A stretch of DNA of 64,000 nucleotides from Eublepharis macularius (taxonomy: Eukaryota; Chordata; Lepidosauria; Squamata; Eublepharidae). Below are positions 21,570 through 32,934 of the stretch, piece by piece (the stretch's first letter is position 1; every line of letters starts with the position of its first letter). The notes under the pieces are model-generated. The model made no database searches. It saw nothing but the letters and a program-made list of their open reading frames with translations, and was not told where the DNA came from. The stretch lies in assembly GCF_028583425.1 (NCBI RefSeq), contig NC_072807.1, positions 33,299,001 through 33,363,000 of the forward strand. Direction: 5' to 3'. Made by a program: the position numbers and the translations under genes.

Positions 21570-22059
21570 GTGTGTTTGTCTTTTGTTGAATTGTTTTATT
21601 GTTTTATAATACACATTTTAAAAAGACGTTTTGATATTGTGAGTGTTTGCCACCTTGGGGGCCCTGAATTGGAAAAGTGTCATTAAAATGTTTTTTATAT
21701 ATAAATAAAAATAAAATGATGTCGGTTGGTTCCTCCATTGCCACGTCCTATGCTGCGGCCACTGCAGGAGGAAGGAATGAGAAAACCAATTCCATTGCTG
21801 GACTGGCCAGATTCTCAGCTGAGTGCCCCATCTGTGTCAGCTTATATCACTGCAGGGATAACCTAGCCTGGCTTCTCTAAGTCAATTTTAACTTCCCAGT
21901 GCACACCAGAGCTGAATTATGGACGATAAGGCATGCTCTTATTTGTGGACAGATTTGTAGAGAAAGGGACTATGACCAATAAATTTCAAGATGGTGTTTA
22001 CCTTTTTTTAAAAAAAAATCAATTGGAAAGCTTTCTCGGCTTTATGGTATTGGATTGAT

Positions 22060-22360
22060 TGTAAACTAGCAACAACGCCCATTGTGTGAAAAAATACAAT
22101 GGGCTCTAGAAAACTGACTCGGCGGTCCCCCTCCCAGCAGCAAGCAGGTGCTTTGCAGCAGCATGGGAGCCAGAGAGAGAGGGCGCTGAGGGGAGGTGTG
22201 GGGAAGAGTTCTTAGGCCATTAATTCGGCAGGCACCCTCCTGGCGGCAAGTGGGCACTTCACAGTGACGTCGAGGCCAGAGTAATCAGCAACGTGCCTGC
22301 ATGAGGTTAAAAAAGGAGTCATCGCCAATACGGCTTGCCTTTTATATGGTAGGATTTACC
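22060..22360. repeat. unclassified repeat-like segment
   Basis: Begins 'ACTAGCAACAACGCCCATTG' and contains an inverted pair CCCATTGTGTG/CAATGGG around 22078-22106. It ends 'GCCTTTTATATGGTAGGATT'. Could be a nonautonomous DNA element; weak support. Confidence 0.3.
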
Positions 22361-23000
22361 TGTTTTTTAAAAAAATAAAAAATAAGCATTGGGACGGACT
22401 TCCAGTTTTGGAGCAGACGAACCCTTCCTTGTTCGAGATCTAAAATTCTATCTGTGCCATCTCAGACCTTCCCTGCACAGGAGGCACCACATCAAGGAGC
22501 TCTCTTCTTCTCCTCTTACCGGAGATTGGCAGGAAAGATTGAATGTTGATGGTTTCATCTGATGGAAGAGGGACCAGATCACGTGGCCAACTGCAGAGCT
22601 CTGGGAATTGTCTCATCAGGGAGCAGAAACAATGCCATCTGATTTAGCGAGTGATGAAAATAGCATTTAAAGACTCCTGCGACTGCTGTGTGGAGTGATT
22701 GGGAAGCCCGCCCAAGGACTGAAATAGGTTTTGATGATCCATTGACAATGAACAACGAAAGACCAAATTAGGAAGGCTGGCGTTGTGGAGCATTCTTTCA
22801 AAGGGTGGGGGGATCCTAAGTAACTCATGGATTCCGTTCTTGGTCTTCGGTACATTTTTTTTCTCCCTCCCTCCCATGCAGAGCTTCAGGGAAACACTTT
22901 TGCTGTCCACAACAGGTTGGGGAGCCACAATTTGGGAACCTAAAATTGGCATTGTGTGATGATTTGAACACAAGTCATATCAGCAAGCAGGGAACCTTGC

Positions 23001-23252
23001 TTGGTTTGGTGTAGTGGTTAAAAGCGTGGAACTCTAATCTGGAGAACCGGGTTTGATTCCCCACTCCTCAACTTGAAGCCAGCTGGGTGACCTTGGGTCA
23101 GTCACAGCTCTCTCGTAGCTCTCTCAGCCCCACCCGCCTCACAGGGTTTTGTTGTGGGGATTGTAATGGCATAGTTTGTAAACCGCTCTGAGTGGGTGTT
23201 AAGTCGTCCTGAAGGGCGGTATATAAATTGAATGTTGTTGTTGTTGTTATTT
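23001..23252 (+). repeat. tRNA-derived SINE with TTG tail
   Basis: Complete copy: 'TTGGTTTGGTGTAGTGGTTA' head to 'GGGCGGTATATAAATTGAAT' and a (GTT)n tail. Confidence 0.85.
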
Positions 23253-23264
23253 GGCAGGAAAAAG

Positions 23265-23505
23265 GTGTATCATGGAGAGGGGTTTAGTGGTTACAGTGTC
23301 AGACTGGCATCTGGGAGACCCAGATTTGACTCCCCATTTGGCCACGGCAATTCACTGGGTGATCTGGAGCCAGTCACAGCCTTTCAGCCGAACTTCCCTC
23401 ACAGGATTTGTTGTGAGGATAAAAAGGAGGAAAGAAGACTCATGTAAGCCCCTTTGGGTCCCCACTGGAGAGAACAGCAGGGTGTAAATGAAGTAAGTAA
23501 ATGTG
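23265..23505 (+). repeat. tRNA-derived SINE (Sauria-type)
   Basis: The head at 23280-23345 has a B box variant (ATTTGACTCCCC); body with 'CTCACAGGATTTGTTGTGAGG'; the tail ends with AAGTAAGTAAA. Tandem to the previous SINE in the same orientation. Confidence 0.7.
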
Positions 23506-23654
23506 GCTCAGATTTGGGTTCTGTGATGGAGTCAGGAGACTGCTTCCCACAATGCCCCTTGATGTGTTCCGCGCATAGACTATTTCATCATCTTCACAAA
23601 CTAACTCTTCTTGTTTCCTTCCTTTAGGCTGTCTGATGTCTCTGGACTGGAATA

Positions 23655-23873
23655 CTCTATAAAAATAAACTGTGTTTATAGTCTGCTCTTAGAGGCAGAT
23701 GAGTGCCCCACTCAGAGCGGTGAACAAAGTCAGTGTTATTATTATCCCCACAATACAGCTGGAGGGCTGGGACTGAGAGGAGTGGCTGACCCAAGGCCAC
23801 CTGCTGAGCTCATGGCAGTACCGAGAACCCAATCGGCAGCGTGCTAATTTGCAACCCAACCACTTATAACAAC
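23655..23873 (-). repeat. tRNA-derived SINE (third subfamily)
   Basis: The minus strand reads a head near 23870 that recalls 'GTGGTTGGGTTGCAAATTAG', body 'GCTCAGCAGGTGGCCTTGGG', and tail near 23665. The neighbour at 23875 is a second copy in the same orientation, and 48347 is a third on the other strand. Confidence 0.7.
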
Positions 23874-23874
23874 A

Positions 23875-24100
23875 ACAGCAACTGTGCTTATAGACCGCTC
23901 TTCTAGACAGCTTAGTGTCCCACTTAGAGCAGTGAACAATGTCAGTGTTATTATTATCCCCAACATACAGCTGGGGCTGAGAGGAGCGGCTGACCCAAGG
24001 CCACCTGCTGAGCTCATAGCAGTAGTGGGAGTCGAACCAGCAGAGTGCAGGCTCACAACCCAACCACTTAACCGCTATGCTACAGCAGCTGATTTTGAAA
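23875..24100 (-). repeat. tRNA-derived SINE (third subfamily), tandem copy
   Basis: Close relative of 23655-23873, retaining a better head ('GCTGCTGTAGCATAGCGGTT' on the minus strand). Confidence 0.75.
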
Positions 24101-24117
24101 GCACTGCTCGTTCATAT

Positions 24118-24377
24118 ATTATTCATAATAATAATAACATTCGATTTATATACTGCCCTTCAGGACAACTTACTGTCCACTCAGAGCGGTTTACAAAGGA
24201 TGTCATTATTATCCCCGCAACAAAACACCCTGTGAGGTAGGTGGGGCTGAGAGAGCTCCAGAGAGCTGTGACTAGCCCAAGGTCACCCAGCTGGCTTCAA
24301 GCGGAGGAGTGGGGAATCAAACCTGGCTCTCCAGATTAGAGTCCCGCGCTCTTAACCACTACACCAAACTGGCTCTT
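24118..24377 (-). repeat. tRNA-derived SINE with TTG/ATT tail
   Basis: Complete minus-strand copy of the subfamily at 11938 and 23001: head near 24355-24377, tail (TTATTA)n near 24120. With the preceding copies it forms a five-SINE cluster. Confidence 0.8.
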
Positions 24378-24496
24378 AAAAATAGCATTTTAAAATGGCT
24401 GCCAGACAGACACAACCATAAGGGCAGCCTTTTGAGGAAAATGGCCGTGCCTGCTGTGTGCACGCAACAGGACACACTGATTGCGCCCTTCGCAAA

Positions 24497-24695
24497 CCAG
24501 GTGAGTAGGGTTGCCAGTTCACGGTTCAGAAATTCCTGGAGGTTTTGGGGGTGGAGACTGAAGTAGGTGGGGTTCGGGGAGCGGAGGGACCTCAGTGGGT
24601 TTAATGCTTTAGAGTCCACTCTCCAAAGCAGCCATTTTCTCCAGGGGGACTGATCTCCAGCCATCACCTGCAGGTTGACAACTGTATGTGCACTT
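24497..24695. repeat. possible nonautonomous DNA element
   Basis: Starts 'TAGGGTTGCCAGTTCACGG' and ends 'CCTGCAGGTTGACAACTG', imperfectly inverted ends. The interior 'GCAGCCATTTTCTCCAGGGG' looks repetitive. Target duplication not visible; weak call. Confidence 0.4.
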
Positions 24696-24816
24696 TCTCA
24701 GTACGCTCTCATGCTTTCTCAGAAGTGGAGCCAAGCCTTTTGAATGGAAGTCCAGAAAGCTTCCTCTGGTCTCCAGACAGGCTTCAAAATGCTCCTCTTT
24801 CTACAGAGCCTTCTCA

Positions 24817-24934
24817 GGGCCAAGCTACACATGACAAAAGACACTTGCCTGGCAAGTGGATTGAGTGGAGGGCAAGTGAACAGGGAGAAATACAGTTGCC
24901 ATTCAAGTGTCATTTGTCACTTGTAGCTTGGCCC
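24817..24934. mobile_element. 118-bp MITE, copy 1
   Basis: Terminal inverted repeat GGGCCAAGCTACA ... TAGCTTGGCCC with an interior 'GTGGATTGAGTGGAGGGCAA'. Flanking trinucleotides are TCA and ACA. Identical in length to the copies at 31455, 32493 and 51014. Confidence 0.85.
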
Positions 24935-26384
24935 ACAGATTTATGTTGTTTATCCTGGAACCTGTTGTCTTAATTGTGACCCAACCCAATAAGATAATGT
25001 CCAGCTTTCTGATGAACAGTTGTCACTCATCACCTGTCCCCAAATGTACCTCTTCTATTTGAGACAGCACCTTTGTCATCTGTTCCCTTGGCGAGAAAGC
25101 CTTATTTAGAAACCTTTGCATGGGTGAAAATGCCCCACACCTAAAGATTTCTCCCCTCCAATTATTGTTTCAAAAGCTTAATTGATTTTCTCTACATTCA
25201 TTATTGCCCTCATTTATTCTTGATGTTTTTGTCTCAGTGGGAAAGCTTAGATATTAGTTTCCTCTCTCCCCCTTTCCTTCTCACTTCCCCTTCGAAGACC
25301 CCTGTGACTATTCTGTTTCATATCTCCTGTGTCTGTGGTCTCCTTGAGCTCTCTAACCAAAGGTGGAAATGAATGAAACAAATGCGATGTGTTTATATAC
25401 TCGTTTGTTAACGTTAGGGGGCTTTTTACATTTTTGTTTTCTTCATGCCCCTCGCTGCTTCCTCTTGTGCAAAGGATTCCGTGATTCCAATGTCTTCTAG
25501 CTTACAAGTTTTACTAATATTTCCCACTCCCTCCTTATTGTCCATGGAAAACTGAATCAAGCGATATAAATTGTTTGTATATGTATAGGCAGGCTTGATG
25601 GTTCCCTTAGGAATTACACATCCAAACTATTTGTATAAAAGGCTTCTGGGCCTGGTTCCCCTCCTGCAGCTGAAATATCTTCCCTGTTACCTGTGATAAG
25701 TGAAAAGATTAGCATAGATAGGACAGCTACAAAAATACTTTGGAGATGCGCTCCGAGAAACAGGCGGCAGGTGACCTGCCAAGAGAAGGAGCCGGGCTTA
25801 TTTTTATCCAGAAGGGTGAAACTGCTGTTGGAGGTTCTGTGTCGTAGAACATTTCAAGCATCATTCGTGTGGCTTTGACTGTAAATTATTTTAATCTTCA
25901 TAATCCCCCCAAAGGAAAGCTGCTTATGTGGCTGTGGGCTGGGAGCAAAGACTATAGGGGGAGGGGAGGAATGGAGCTTGCAGGCGTCATATGGGGGGAT
26001 CGTTTTGGGGGGAAAGTGGAGGGGGGGCTGAGGGGAAGGAAAGTCTGAAAAATTATCAAAAAGGTCAGGGCGAAGAAGCCCCTTCCCCATCCCAGTTTCC
26101 TACTACAGATTTCAGCCTCCATGGTTCATTTGCAAAAGAAGAAAATGTCAGTTGTGTGTGTAGGGGGAGTTGTTAATACATGACTGCACATCATATATAG
26201 CTTTGGCTTAAGGCCTTTTTGCAAATCCTTTGGGGCCAAATGCTACACTGCGTGCGATTTTCCTTCTCCCCGATGTTCCCTTTTCCTGACACGCACCTCC
26301 AAATACAGGCCTTTCTGGCCCCCTCCCCCAGCTGATCTGTGGCTTGCGCAAGACGCTTTTCCATGTTTCAGTCTGCACAGAGAA
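24935..26384. other. no gene recognised
   Basis: Mostly unique-looking AT-rich DNA. Short open frames at 25693-26176 have no recognisable domain. Confidence 0.4.
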
Positions 26385-26850
26385 TCCTTGTGGTGTAGCA
26401 TTTAGAGTGCTGGACTAGGATGAGAGATGCAGGTTCAAATCCCGTCTGCCACAAAAGCCCCCAGGTTGACATAGGGGCTAGTCACTTCCATCCTCTCTCA
26501 GCCTATCCTAACTCACTAGGTGATTGCTATGAGCAGGGCTTTTTTTCAGCGGGAACGCGGCAGAACGGAGTTCTGGAACCTCTTGAAAATGGTCACATGG
26601 CTGGTGGCCCCGCCCCCTGATCTCCAGACAGAGGGGAGCTTAGATTGCCCTCTGCTCAGTGGAGCGGAGGGCAATCTAAACTCCCCTCTGTCTGGAGATC
26701 AGGGGGCAGGACCACCAGCCATGCGACCATTTTCTCCACCTCCTCTTTTCCCCTAAAAAAAGCCCTGGTTATGAGGATAAAATGGAAGAGGCGAACAATG
26801 TTGTAAAGTGCTTTGGGGAGAAAAGCAGAGTATAAGTAAGGAACTTGCAA
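26385..26850 (+). repeat. tRNA-derived SINE interrupted by a hAT element
   Basis: Head 'CTTGTGGTGTAGCATTTAGA' with B box GGTTCAAATCCC, body to 26533, then a 234-bp insertion, then the tail resumes 'GAGGATAAAATGGAAGAGG' to 'GAAAAGCAGAGTATAAGTAA'. Confidence 0.8.
26534..26767. mobile_element. hAT-like foldback element
   Basis: Ends CAGGGCTTTTTTTC ... AAAAAAAGCCCTG, flanked by GCTATGAG and GTTATGAG (8 bp, one mismatch) inside a SINE. The interior is a long palindrome around 26650 ('GAGGGCAATCTAAACTCCCC' and its inverse), giving about 110-bp arms. Confidence 0.85.
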
Positions 26851-27312
26851 ACTTCTGACTTGTGACGTGATTAAAGGCTGTTTGCTAATCCACAGTTTGC
26901 TTCATGCATTACGGGCAACGTGAATTCCCCTTCGTTCGTCATCCCTGTCTGTGAAGACTGCGGCAACCTGGGAAATAGAGATGAATGTCTGAAAAGACTC
27001 TGGAGAGTGTCCCACACTTGTGGCTCCTAAGAACATGTTTAGACATGTTTTTCAGACTGTGACTTCCCTTCCTACATTATAGTGTAACTATGGAGACATA
27101 CTGTGGGAAAAACAGAACTTCCAAGCCTAGTTCACAAATGAAAAAAGAGGACGAGCTGGTAACTCCCCTCTTCTAGGGACCTGGTTTCCAGCCTGGTTTG
27201 TGCCTTCCACCTCTTTCACGAATTTATTTACATTTACATGACCCTCACTCCCTGCACCTTCTCCCTCCCTTCCCCCACCACCTATATATCTCTGGCCAGT
27301 TTCTTCATATCC

Positions 27313-27440
27313 TCCATGCATCTGACAAAGAGAACTGTGGTTCTCGGAAGCTCATGCTACAATAAAGTTGGTTAGTCTTAAAGGTGCTACTGGACTCTTT
27401 GCTATTTTGCTACTGCAGACTAACACGGCTAACTCCTCTG
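27313..27440 (+). repeat. hammerhead-core repeat, one arm
   Basis: CTGACAA ... GGAA core is mutated (from CTGACGA ... GAAA). The rest of the arm ('AAAGTTGGTTAGTCTTAAAG', 'TAACACGGCTAACTCCTCTG') is well kept. Confidence 0.7.
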
Positions 27441-28038
27441 CTTTTAAGGACAGAGAGACCCCTGGCTCTCTCCCCTAACATTTTTTCCTAACGGCTCTGC
27501 TCTTCCAGAGCCAGAGTTGCTGATTTAAAAGGCAGGAAGATGTTTGTTCTTGTTAAATGTATTTATCCGAAAAACAAAGAAGTCGTCCTAAAATAGATGA
27601 TCCAAATCTACCTCGGCAATTATGATGTGTGAAGTGGCAGGCTGTGAGCCGCAAGGTGCTTTGGTGTGCGTGTGCGCTTGTCGTCATGCCTGTGTGCTGG
27701 AGACAAAAGGTCTCAAGTCCTCTCCGCATGGAGAATTAATTAAATTCTAGAGATCTGGGAGAGGGAACACTAGAAAATCACACTCCCATGTTCTTAAGAA
27801 GGCCTGGTCAACCAACGTGCAAAACGGAGACCGGTGGAATGTTGGGAATTCCCGCATTGTGTGAACTGGACTTCAACCTCCAAGGATCTGAGAAATCCAT
27901 CCACATGGTCTGCTTGCACGTGGTGGATTTTGCCCATCCCTGTTGTATTACAGAGCATCCAGGTGACATTATCCTGATTCATCTGGCTTCCATATTTTTC
28001 CTCTAAGAGACCTATTAAAAATGAATCTATTTTAGAGC

Positions 28039-28417
28039 CAGGGCTCATTTCGAGGGGGAACGTACAGGAATGCAGTTCTGGCAGTTCCCCAAAGAGGTCA
28101 CGTGACAGGTGGTCCCACCCACCTGACTCTTGGCCATTTTGGGCCCGTTTTGGCCTGGATTGGGGCCGAAATGGCCCAGATCGGGCCTCTGACGGGTGGT
28201 GGATCACTCTCCCGCTTAGCAGCGGCCTGATCCTGACCATTTTGGGCTCCTTTTTGGCCTTTTTCAGCCCCCTTTTGCCATTTTGGGCCCAATTTGGCCC
28301 TGAATGGCCAGGATTGGGTCCAAAACAGCCAAGATAGGTGATGTCAGGGGGTGTGGCATATGCTAATGTGTTATGCTAATGAGTTCCTCCAGCTCTTTTT
28401 CTACGAAACGACCCCTG
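28039..28417. mobile_element. hAT-like nonautonomous element (379 bp)
   Basis: Begins CAGGGCTCATTTCG and ends ACGACCCCTG. It is flanked by perfect TTTAGAGC (28031-28038 and 28418-28425). The interior is rich in repeated 'CCATTTTGGGCC' segments, apparently internal tandem decay. No transposase. Confidence 0.85.
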
Positions 28418-28904
28418 TTTAGAGCCAAGGGGAAATGGTGGGGTGGTGGTGGGTGGGGCGTTTGTTTAGATGCTCCACCCATAGGCGGTACAGGGAGGGT
28501 GGAGGAGATAATCTCTGCCCTCAAAATGGAGGAGCTAAGCTCCACATTCCCCCTTCCCTTTTCAGCCCTTAAAAGGCCTTTTTTTCTTGTCTCAGTTGAA
28601 ATGTGCTGTAGCATTGCGGAGAAAGGAAGAAGAGTGGAGAAAGGTGGTTTCCCAAGCCCCAGAGAGGTAATGAAAGATGGAAAAAAGAAGGGCGGCAATG
28701 GCAACGGTTAGCGCAGAATGGAAAGATGTGTTCAGGTGCCATGCCTACCCGTCTTGCTACAGCCACTGCGGTGGGAGGTGATTTTAGACCCACACACACA
28801 CCCCTGTGTGAAAGCGATTGAAATTGTCCTGTGCTTTGAGGGACAGAAAGAGATGAAGGAAATCAGAACAACTTGCATAAATTGGATCAGACGCTGTATT
28901 CTTT

Positions 28905-29420
28905 CAGGCACTGGTATTTATTCTTGGAAGGATTTGTGATGCGAGGAGAAAGATTTCGTGGTTTGCAAAACCCTGGGATATTCTCTCCGGAAGGAAGAGG
29001 ATGGTCTTCTTCCTATATGAAGATTACTTCTGCTTTGATCCTCAGGTTGGCGAAATGACATTTACTATGGCTGGGGGATAACCGCGAGCTTCTATGGGAA
29101 CAGAGTCTAGACTCATGGACGTTCCTTCCCAGGTACACAGATGGTCTCATCATGAACCTAGAAGCCAGTCCCAAGGAAATATACAGTCGACTCCTAGACA
29201 TGATGAACAAAATTACTATTGTGCTGTTTCCGCCATGTGGGAAATTGATTCTGCCAGAAACGGAACTGATTTTGCATTCCAGCCAGCGGCTTATTTGTTC
29301 ATTTCGATGATGCAAAAGATGTCAGTGCAAACCGATTTAATCTGCATATATTTGAAAATATCCTTACAGCACCACACTTGCACTTTAGCCAAAGGAGACC
29401 CACACCCTTGTGTTCCCAGT
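28905..29420 (+). pseudogene. unidentified decayed coding-like stretch
   Basis: Three consecutive plus-strand open stretches in different frames look protein-like in composition and follow one another. The first runs about 28912-29076, with GRKRMVFFLYEDYFCFDP. The second runs about 29080-29310, with MNLEASPKEIYSRLLDMM and VLFPPCGKLILPETELI. The third runs about 29282-29425, with HFDDAKDVSANRFNLHIFEN. The first switch falls at a run of five G (29073-29077) and the second near 29290. An acceptor-like TTCTTTCAG precedes the first piece. I do not recognise the family. It could be a processed or decayed gene copy, an old viral insertion or chance; an exon of LMAN1L is unlikely because the strand and motifs do not fit. 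Confidence 0.35.
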
Positions 29421-29671
29421 TTGCATGAAAACTTTTTATGGGGTTCACCAGCAAAGGAGGGAAGGCAAAACCAAAGAGCCGAGAAGGCCTTGGAATATTT
29501 GTTTGACGCTGAATAATCCCCCCTGGTGAAACAGACCTATTTTAAAACTCTTGTGCTGCGTGTGAGAGATGCCATCATCAGAAGCTACACAGCAGAGCGC
29601 TGGAAGGATGAGACATCCCAAGTTGAACCATCATTTGGGGAGCCTCATTTCTTTCCCCCATGTGTCATTTT

Positions 29672-29740
29672 CATAGAATCATAGAGTTGGAAGGGGCCAT
29701 ACAGACCATCTAGTCCAACCCCCTGCCCAGTGCAAGATTT
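29672..29740 (-). mobile_element. CR1 LINE 3' terminal fragment
   Basis: Contains 'AGAATCATAGAGTTGGAAGG' and 'ACCATCTAGTCCAACCCCC' on the plus strand: the reverse complement of the universal CR1 3' end with its ATTCTATGAT-type terminus. Confidence 0.85.
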
Positions 29741-31317
29741 TCTTGTTCTCTGTTATTTCACCAATGAAAATAGACTTTTACTTTGCAATTGTCTATCTTC
29801 CTCCATTTTAACAGCTCAAGGCGATCCGTCTTTGAGTTAAAAATCTAAGCAAGAAAATGGAATCGCCTTGCGACATTTCCGTCCGTTCAAAACATATCTC
29901 AATGACCACAAGATATGCTTCAAGACCAGAATGGGGCCTTAGCATTCATGCTTATGCATTGATGCACATGTACATCTATTCCACACCCGAAGAGGTGGTA
30001 GCAATCTGAGGGATGCTCGGGGGAAGAACAACGTTAGCAATTCACCCTCTCCAAAATTTATAAGGCATTTCCAAAAGATGAAAACAGGGAATCAGGAAAC
30101 CTTGTTTAGAGGGTCCAGGAAACCGGTAACAGGGAAAGTTGGAGCATATGTATCGTGTATCTCTCTGTACCTGTGTCCACATAGAGGCATGCACCAAAAG
30201 GATGCTGAGAACTTTTCTCCAAACATGAATGACAGTCAAACTTATAATTTTCATCATGTTTCAGATTGGGCTATTAAGATTGCAAGACATGGGATGAATG
30301 TGGCTTTGGGCTTATGTGCTTGCTTCCACGCTGTTTTGTTCTTTGTGGGGGATGGATTTTAAAAATGCACTAAAAGAAACAGATTGTTGAAAAGGCAAAT
30401 ACACACTCGCTCCCCAAGAAAGCTTGCCAAAAAGATGCTCTGAATTGCTTAAGGAAGCGCAGGATGCATTTTGTTTGTAGAACGTGGAGAATTTTCAGTG
30501 CGGAACTCCGTGGTCTCCTAGCAAGGTCTGACAGAACCAGATGGAAGACAAGCCATGTTGCAAATCCCATTAATGTGTAGATGCTAAAGGGCCTTAGATG
30601 ACCTGGATGGATGCAGATTCGATGAATGCAATTGGTCATGCAAACCTGCCACATGACGAGCATTGAATCCATTTTTCTACACAACTGTGGTACGGACCCA
30701 AGTGTGTTGTGGAGCATCCTGGAAGCAAAACTATGGGAGCAAATCTCTGCTTCGGGGGGTGAGGCAGAAGAGAGGGGGAATTAATTTTTTTAGCCCTAAA
30801 CATTGTTTTCTGTGTCACTTTGCGTTTCCCTCCACCTCAGATTCATGGCTGCTTATTGCCTGTTTTGCTGACAGCAAGTGCCATCTGGGTATCTTTAGCA
30901 TCAAATATTTCTGCACCATTTACCCCGTACTTGGTTCCCTCTCTTCAGAAGCTGCTCAGATCAAGTACAATGGGAAGAGTATTGTGGGTCTGGGGTGCTC
31001 AAGTGGAACTGGACAGGGTTGTAGTCCCTCGACAGAACAAGCCATCTACTTGTGTGTGCTTTTCTGATACCTCTCTGCCTAGGTGCCTGAATTAGTGATT
31101 TTTCTTAATTTGGTCTGCAAGCCACGGCTCTTTCTGGAAAAGGTGTTCCTTGGGGCTAAAGTCACACTCAATCACACCCCTTATAAACATTTGGGTATGC
31201 TCTTTGTGGGGCTGCCCTTGAAGACATTTCAGAATCTTTAAGTGGTTTCAAACATCACAGGCTGGTTACAAGAAGCACATCACTCCTGCCTAGTGCCCAT
31301 TTATGCTATTTGACAAT
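29741..31317. other. no gene recognised
   Basis: No repeat I can name and no splice-consistent open frame. Frames at 30042-30362 and 30370-30717 on opposite strands lack any domain signature. Confidence 0.4.
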
Positions 31318-31440
31318 GGGAGCTTTGACTCTCCAAAGGTCATACCCTGGAAATCTAGTTGATCTCTAAGGTTCTACTGCACTTGAATCTTGTTCTTCTG
31401 CTACAGATCAAGCACAGCTATCCACCTGAAACTAGCTACC
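31318..31440 (+). repeat. degraded hammerhead-core repeat
   Basis: Contains 'CTTTGACTCTCCAAAGG', 'GATCTCTAAGGTTCTACTGC' and 'TACAGATCAAGCACAGCTA', the arm of the subfamily seen at 19871. The core GAAA is lost. Confidence 0.5.
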
Positions 31441-31454
31441 CAGGGTCCTTCTGA

Positions 31455-31572
31455 GGGCCAAGCTACACATGACGAATGACACTTGAACGGCAAGTGGATT
31501 GAGTGGAGGGCAAGTGAACAGGGAGAAATACACTTGCCGTTCAAGTGTCATTCGTCATGTGTAGCTTGGCCC
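31455..31572. mobile_element. 118-bp MITE, copy 2
   Basis: GGGCCAAGCTACACATGACG ... CGTCATGTGTAGCTTGGCCC. Flanking trinucleotides TGA and ATA do not match, so the target duplication has decayed or differs. Confidence 0.85.
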
Positions 31573-31984
31573 ATAGTCCAGTACCAATCGCTGGTGTAAA
31601 TATTTAAGGATGTAAAGTACCTGGTGGATGGCCTGCACCCACACATATCAGCTCATGATCTGAGGCTGGCTGTGGAATCCTTATTTGCAGAAATCCCAAA
31701 GTGGAGAAATACAGTTAGTGCAAACCCATATGCAGGCTTTTTCAGCAAAGCCAAATTATACTAGCAGCCAGGGCTGTATCTTGTGGCAGTGAGTTCCACA
31801 AGTTATTTAGGAACAAATGAAAGGTACAAAATTTGTCTTTGCCTCACTCATCTCTTGGATCCAATGAGAAGAAAGGGGCTATTTTTGCTCTCCAATAGAG
31901 GCAGATGGAAGGAGCGCTTCTTGCAAGATAGATGTAGAGAGACATCTAGTGGAAGTGAACAGAATATCTCCTCCTGCTAAGAAA

Positions 31985-32210
31985 ATATGTATATAAAGCA
32001 TGTAATACCTTGACTTGCTGTCTCAAGCCAAATCTCACCAAATCTCATAAGCTAAGCAGGGTTGGCCTTGGTTAGTAATTGGATGGGAGATGAAGACGGG
32101 GTCGCTATGCAGAGGTAGGCAACGGCAATTCACCCCTGTTAGTCTATCGCCTTGAAAACTCCAGCAAGGATCACCATAATTTGGCTACAGCTTGACAGCA
32201 GTCTCCACCA
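31985..32210 (+). repeat. 5S-rRNA-derived SINE
   Basis: Contains 'CATAAGCTAAGCAGGGTTGG' (A box), 'TAGTAATTGGATGGGAGA' (C box), then body 'TGCAGAGGTAGGCAACGGCA' and 'ATTTGGCTACAGCTTGACAG'. Confidence 0.75.
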
Positions 32211-32251
32211 TCAATACATTCAGTCCATCACTGTTTAGAAGCAAGCTTTGA

Positions 32252-32255
<4 letters not shown>

Positions 32256-32316
<61 letters not shown>
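32256..32316 (+). repeat. (TC)n microsatellite
   Basis: About 30 uninterrupted TC units. Confidence 0.97.
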
Positions 32317-32319
<3 letters not shown>

Positions 32320-32492
32320 ACTATTGCCAAAACTTTTCTGTTCCCAGAATGCAAAGTGTAGCTGCAATCCTAAACACACTTACTAGGGATCCGCTTCAAA
32401 ATATTCATGCCTAGGATCATGTTGTCTGGATGGCACATTACTAGCATGCATTCATGTAAAGATCAAGATGGCTGGCAAGATGCAGTCACTCA

Positions 32493-32610
32493 GGGCCAAG
32501 CTACACATGACGAATGACACTTGCCTGGCAAGTGGATTGAGTGGAGGGCAAGTGAACAGGGAGAAATACACTGGCTGTTCAAGTGTCATTCGTCACTTGT
32601 AGCTTTGCCC
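32493..32610. mobile_element. 118-bp MITE, copy 3
   Basis: GGGCCAAGC ... GCTTTGCCC with TCA on both sides (32490-32492 and 32611-32613), consistent with a 3-bp target duplication. Confidence 0.88.
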
Positions 32611-32934
32611 TCAGCTGCGCAGCTACCAAGGGGTTAGTGACATGTTGAGATGAAATCAGTTGCTTGTGCCAAGTTCTGTTAGTCATTCAGCAGCAGCAGC
32701 ACGCTTGCATGGTGCCACAGCTGCGGTACCAGCAGTGCTATTACTACCTCATAAAGCTGAGATGCTCTGGGAGGGGGCTGGAATAGTCCCTGGGCCCCTC
32801 CCACACGTTTCAGCTAGAGCTTCTGCACCACCCTCTAATTTCACACTTTTTAATGCTATTCTTGGCTCCAGTTGTTTGACCAGTCTGTGTGCGTGTGTGT
32901 GTGTCTGTGTGTGTCTCTCTGTGTGTGGGATGTG

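Noticed and set aside
23001-23080. Possible tRNA genes (A and B boxes present in many places)
   Set aside because: Each is the head of a SINE with a long body and repeat tail; no cloverleaf with proper acceptor stem was found.
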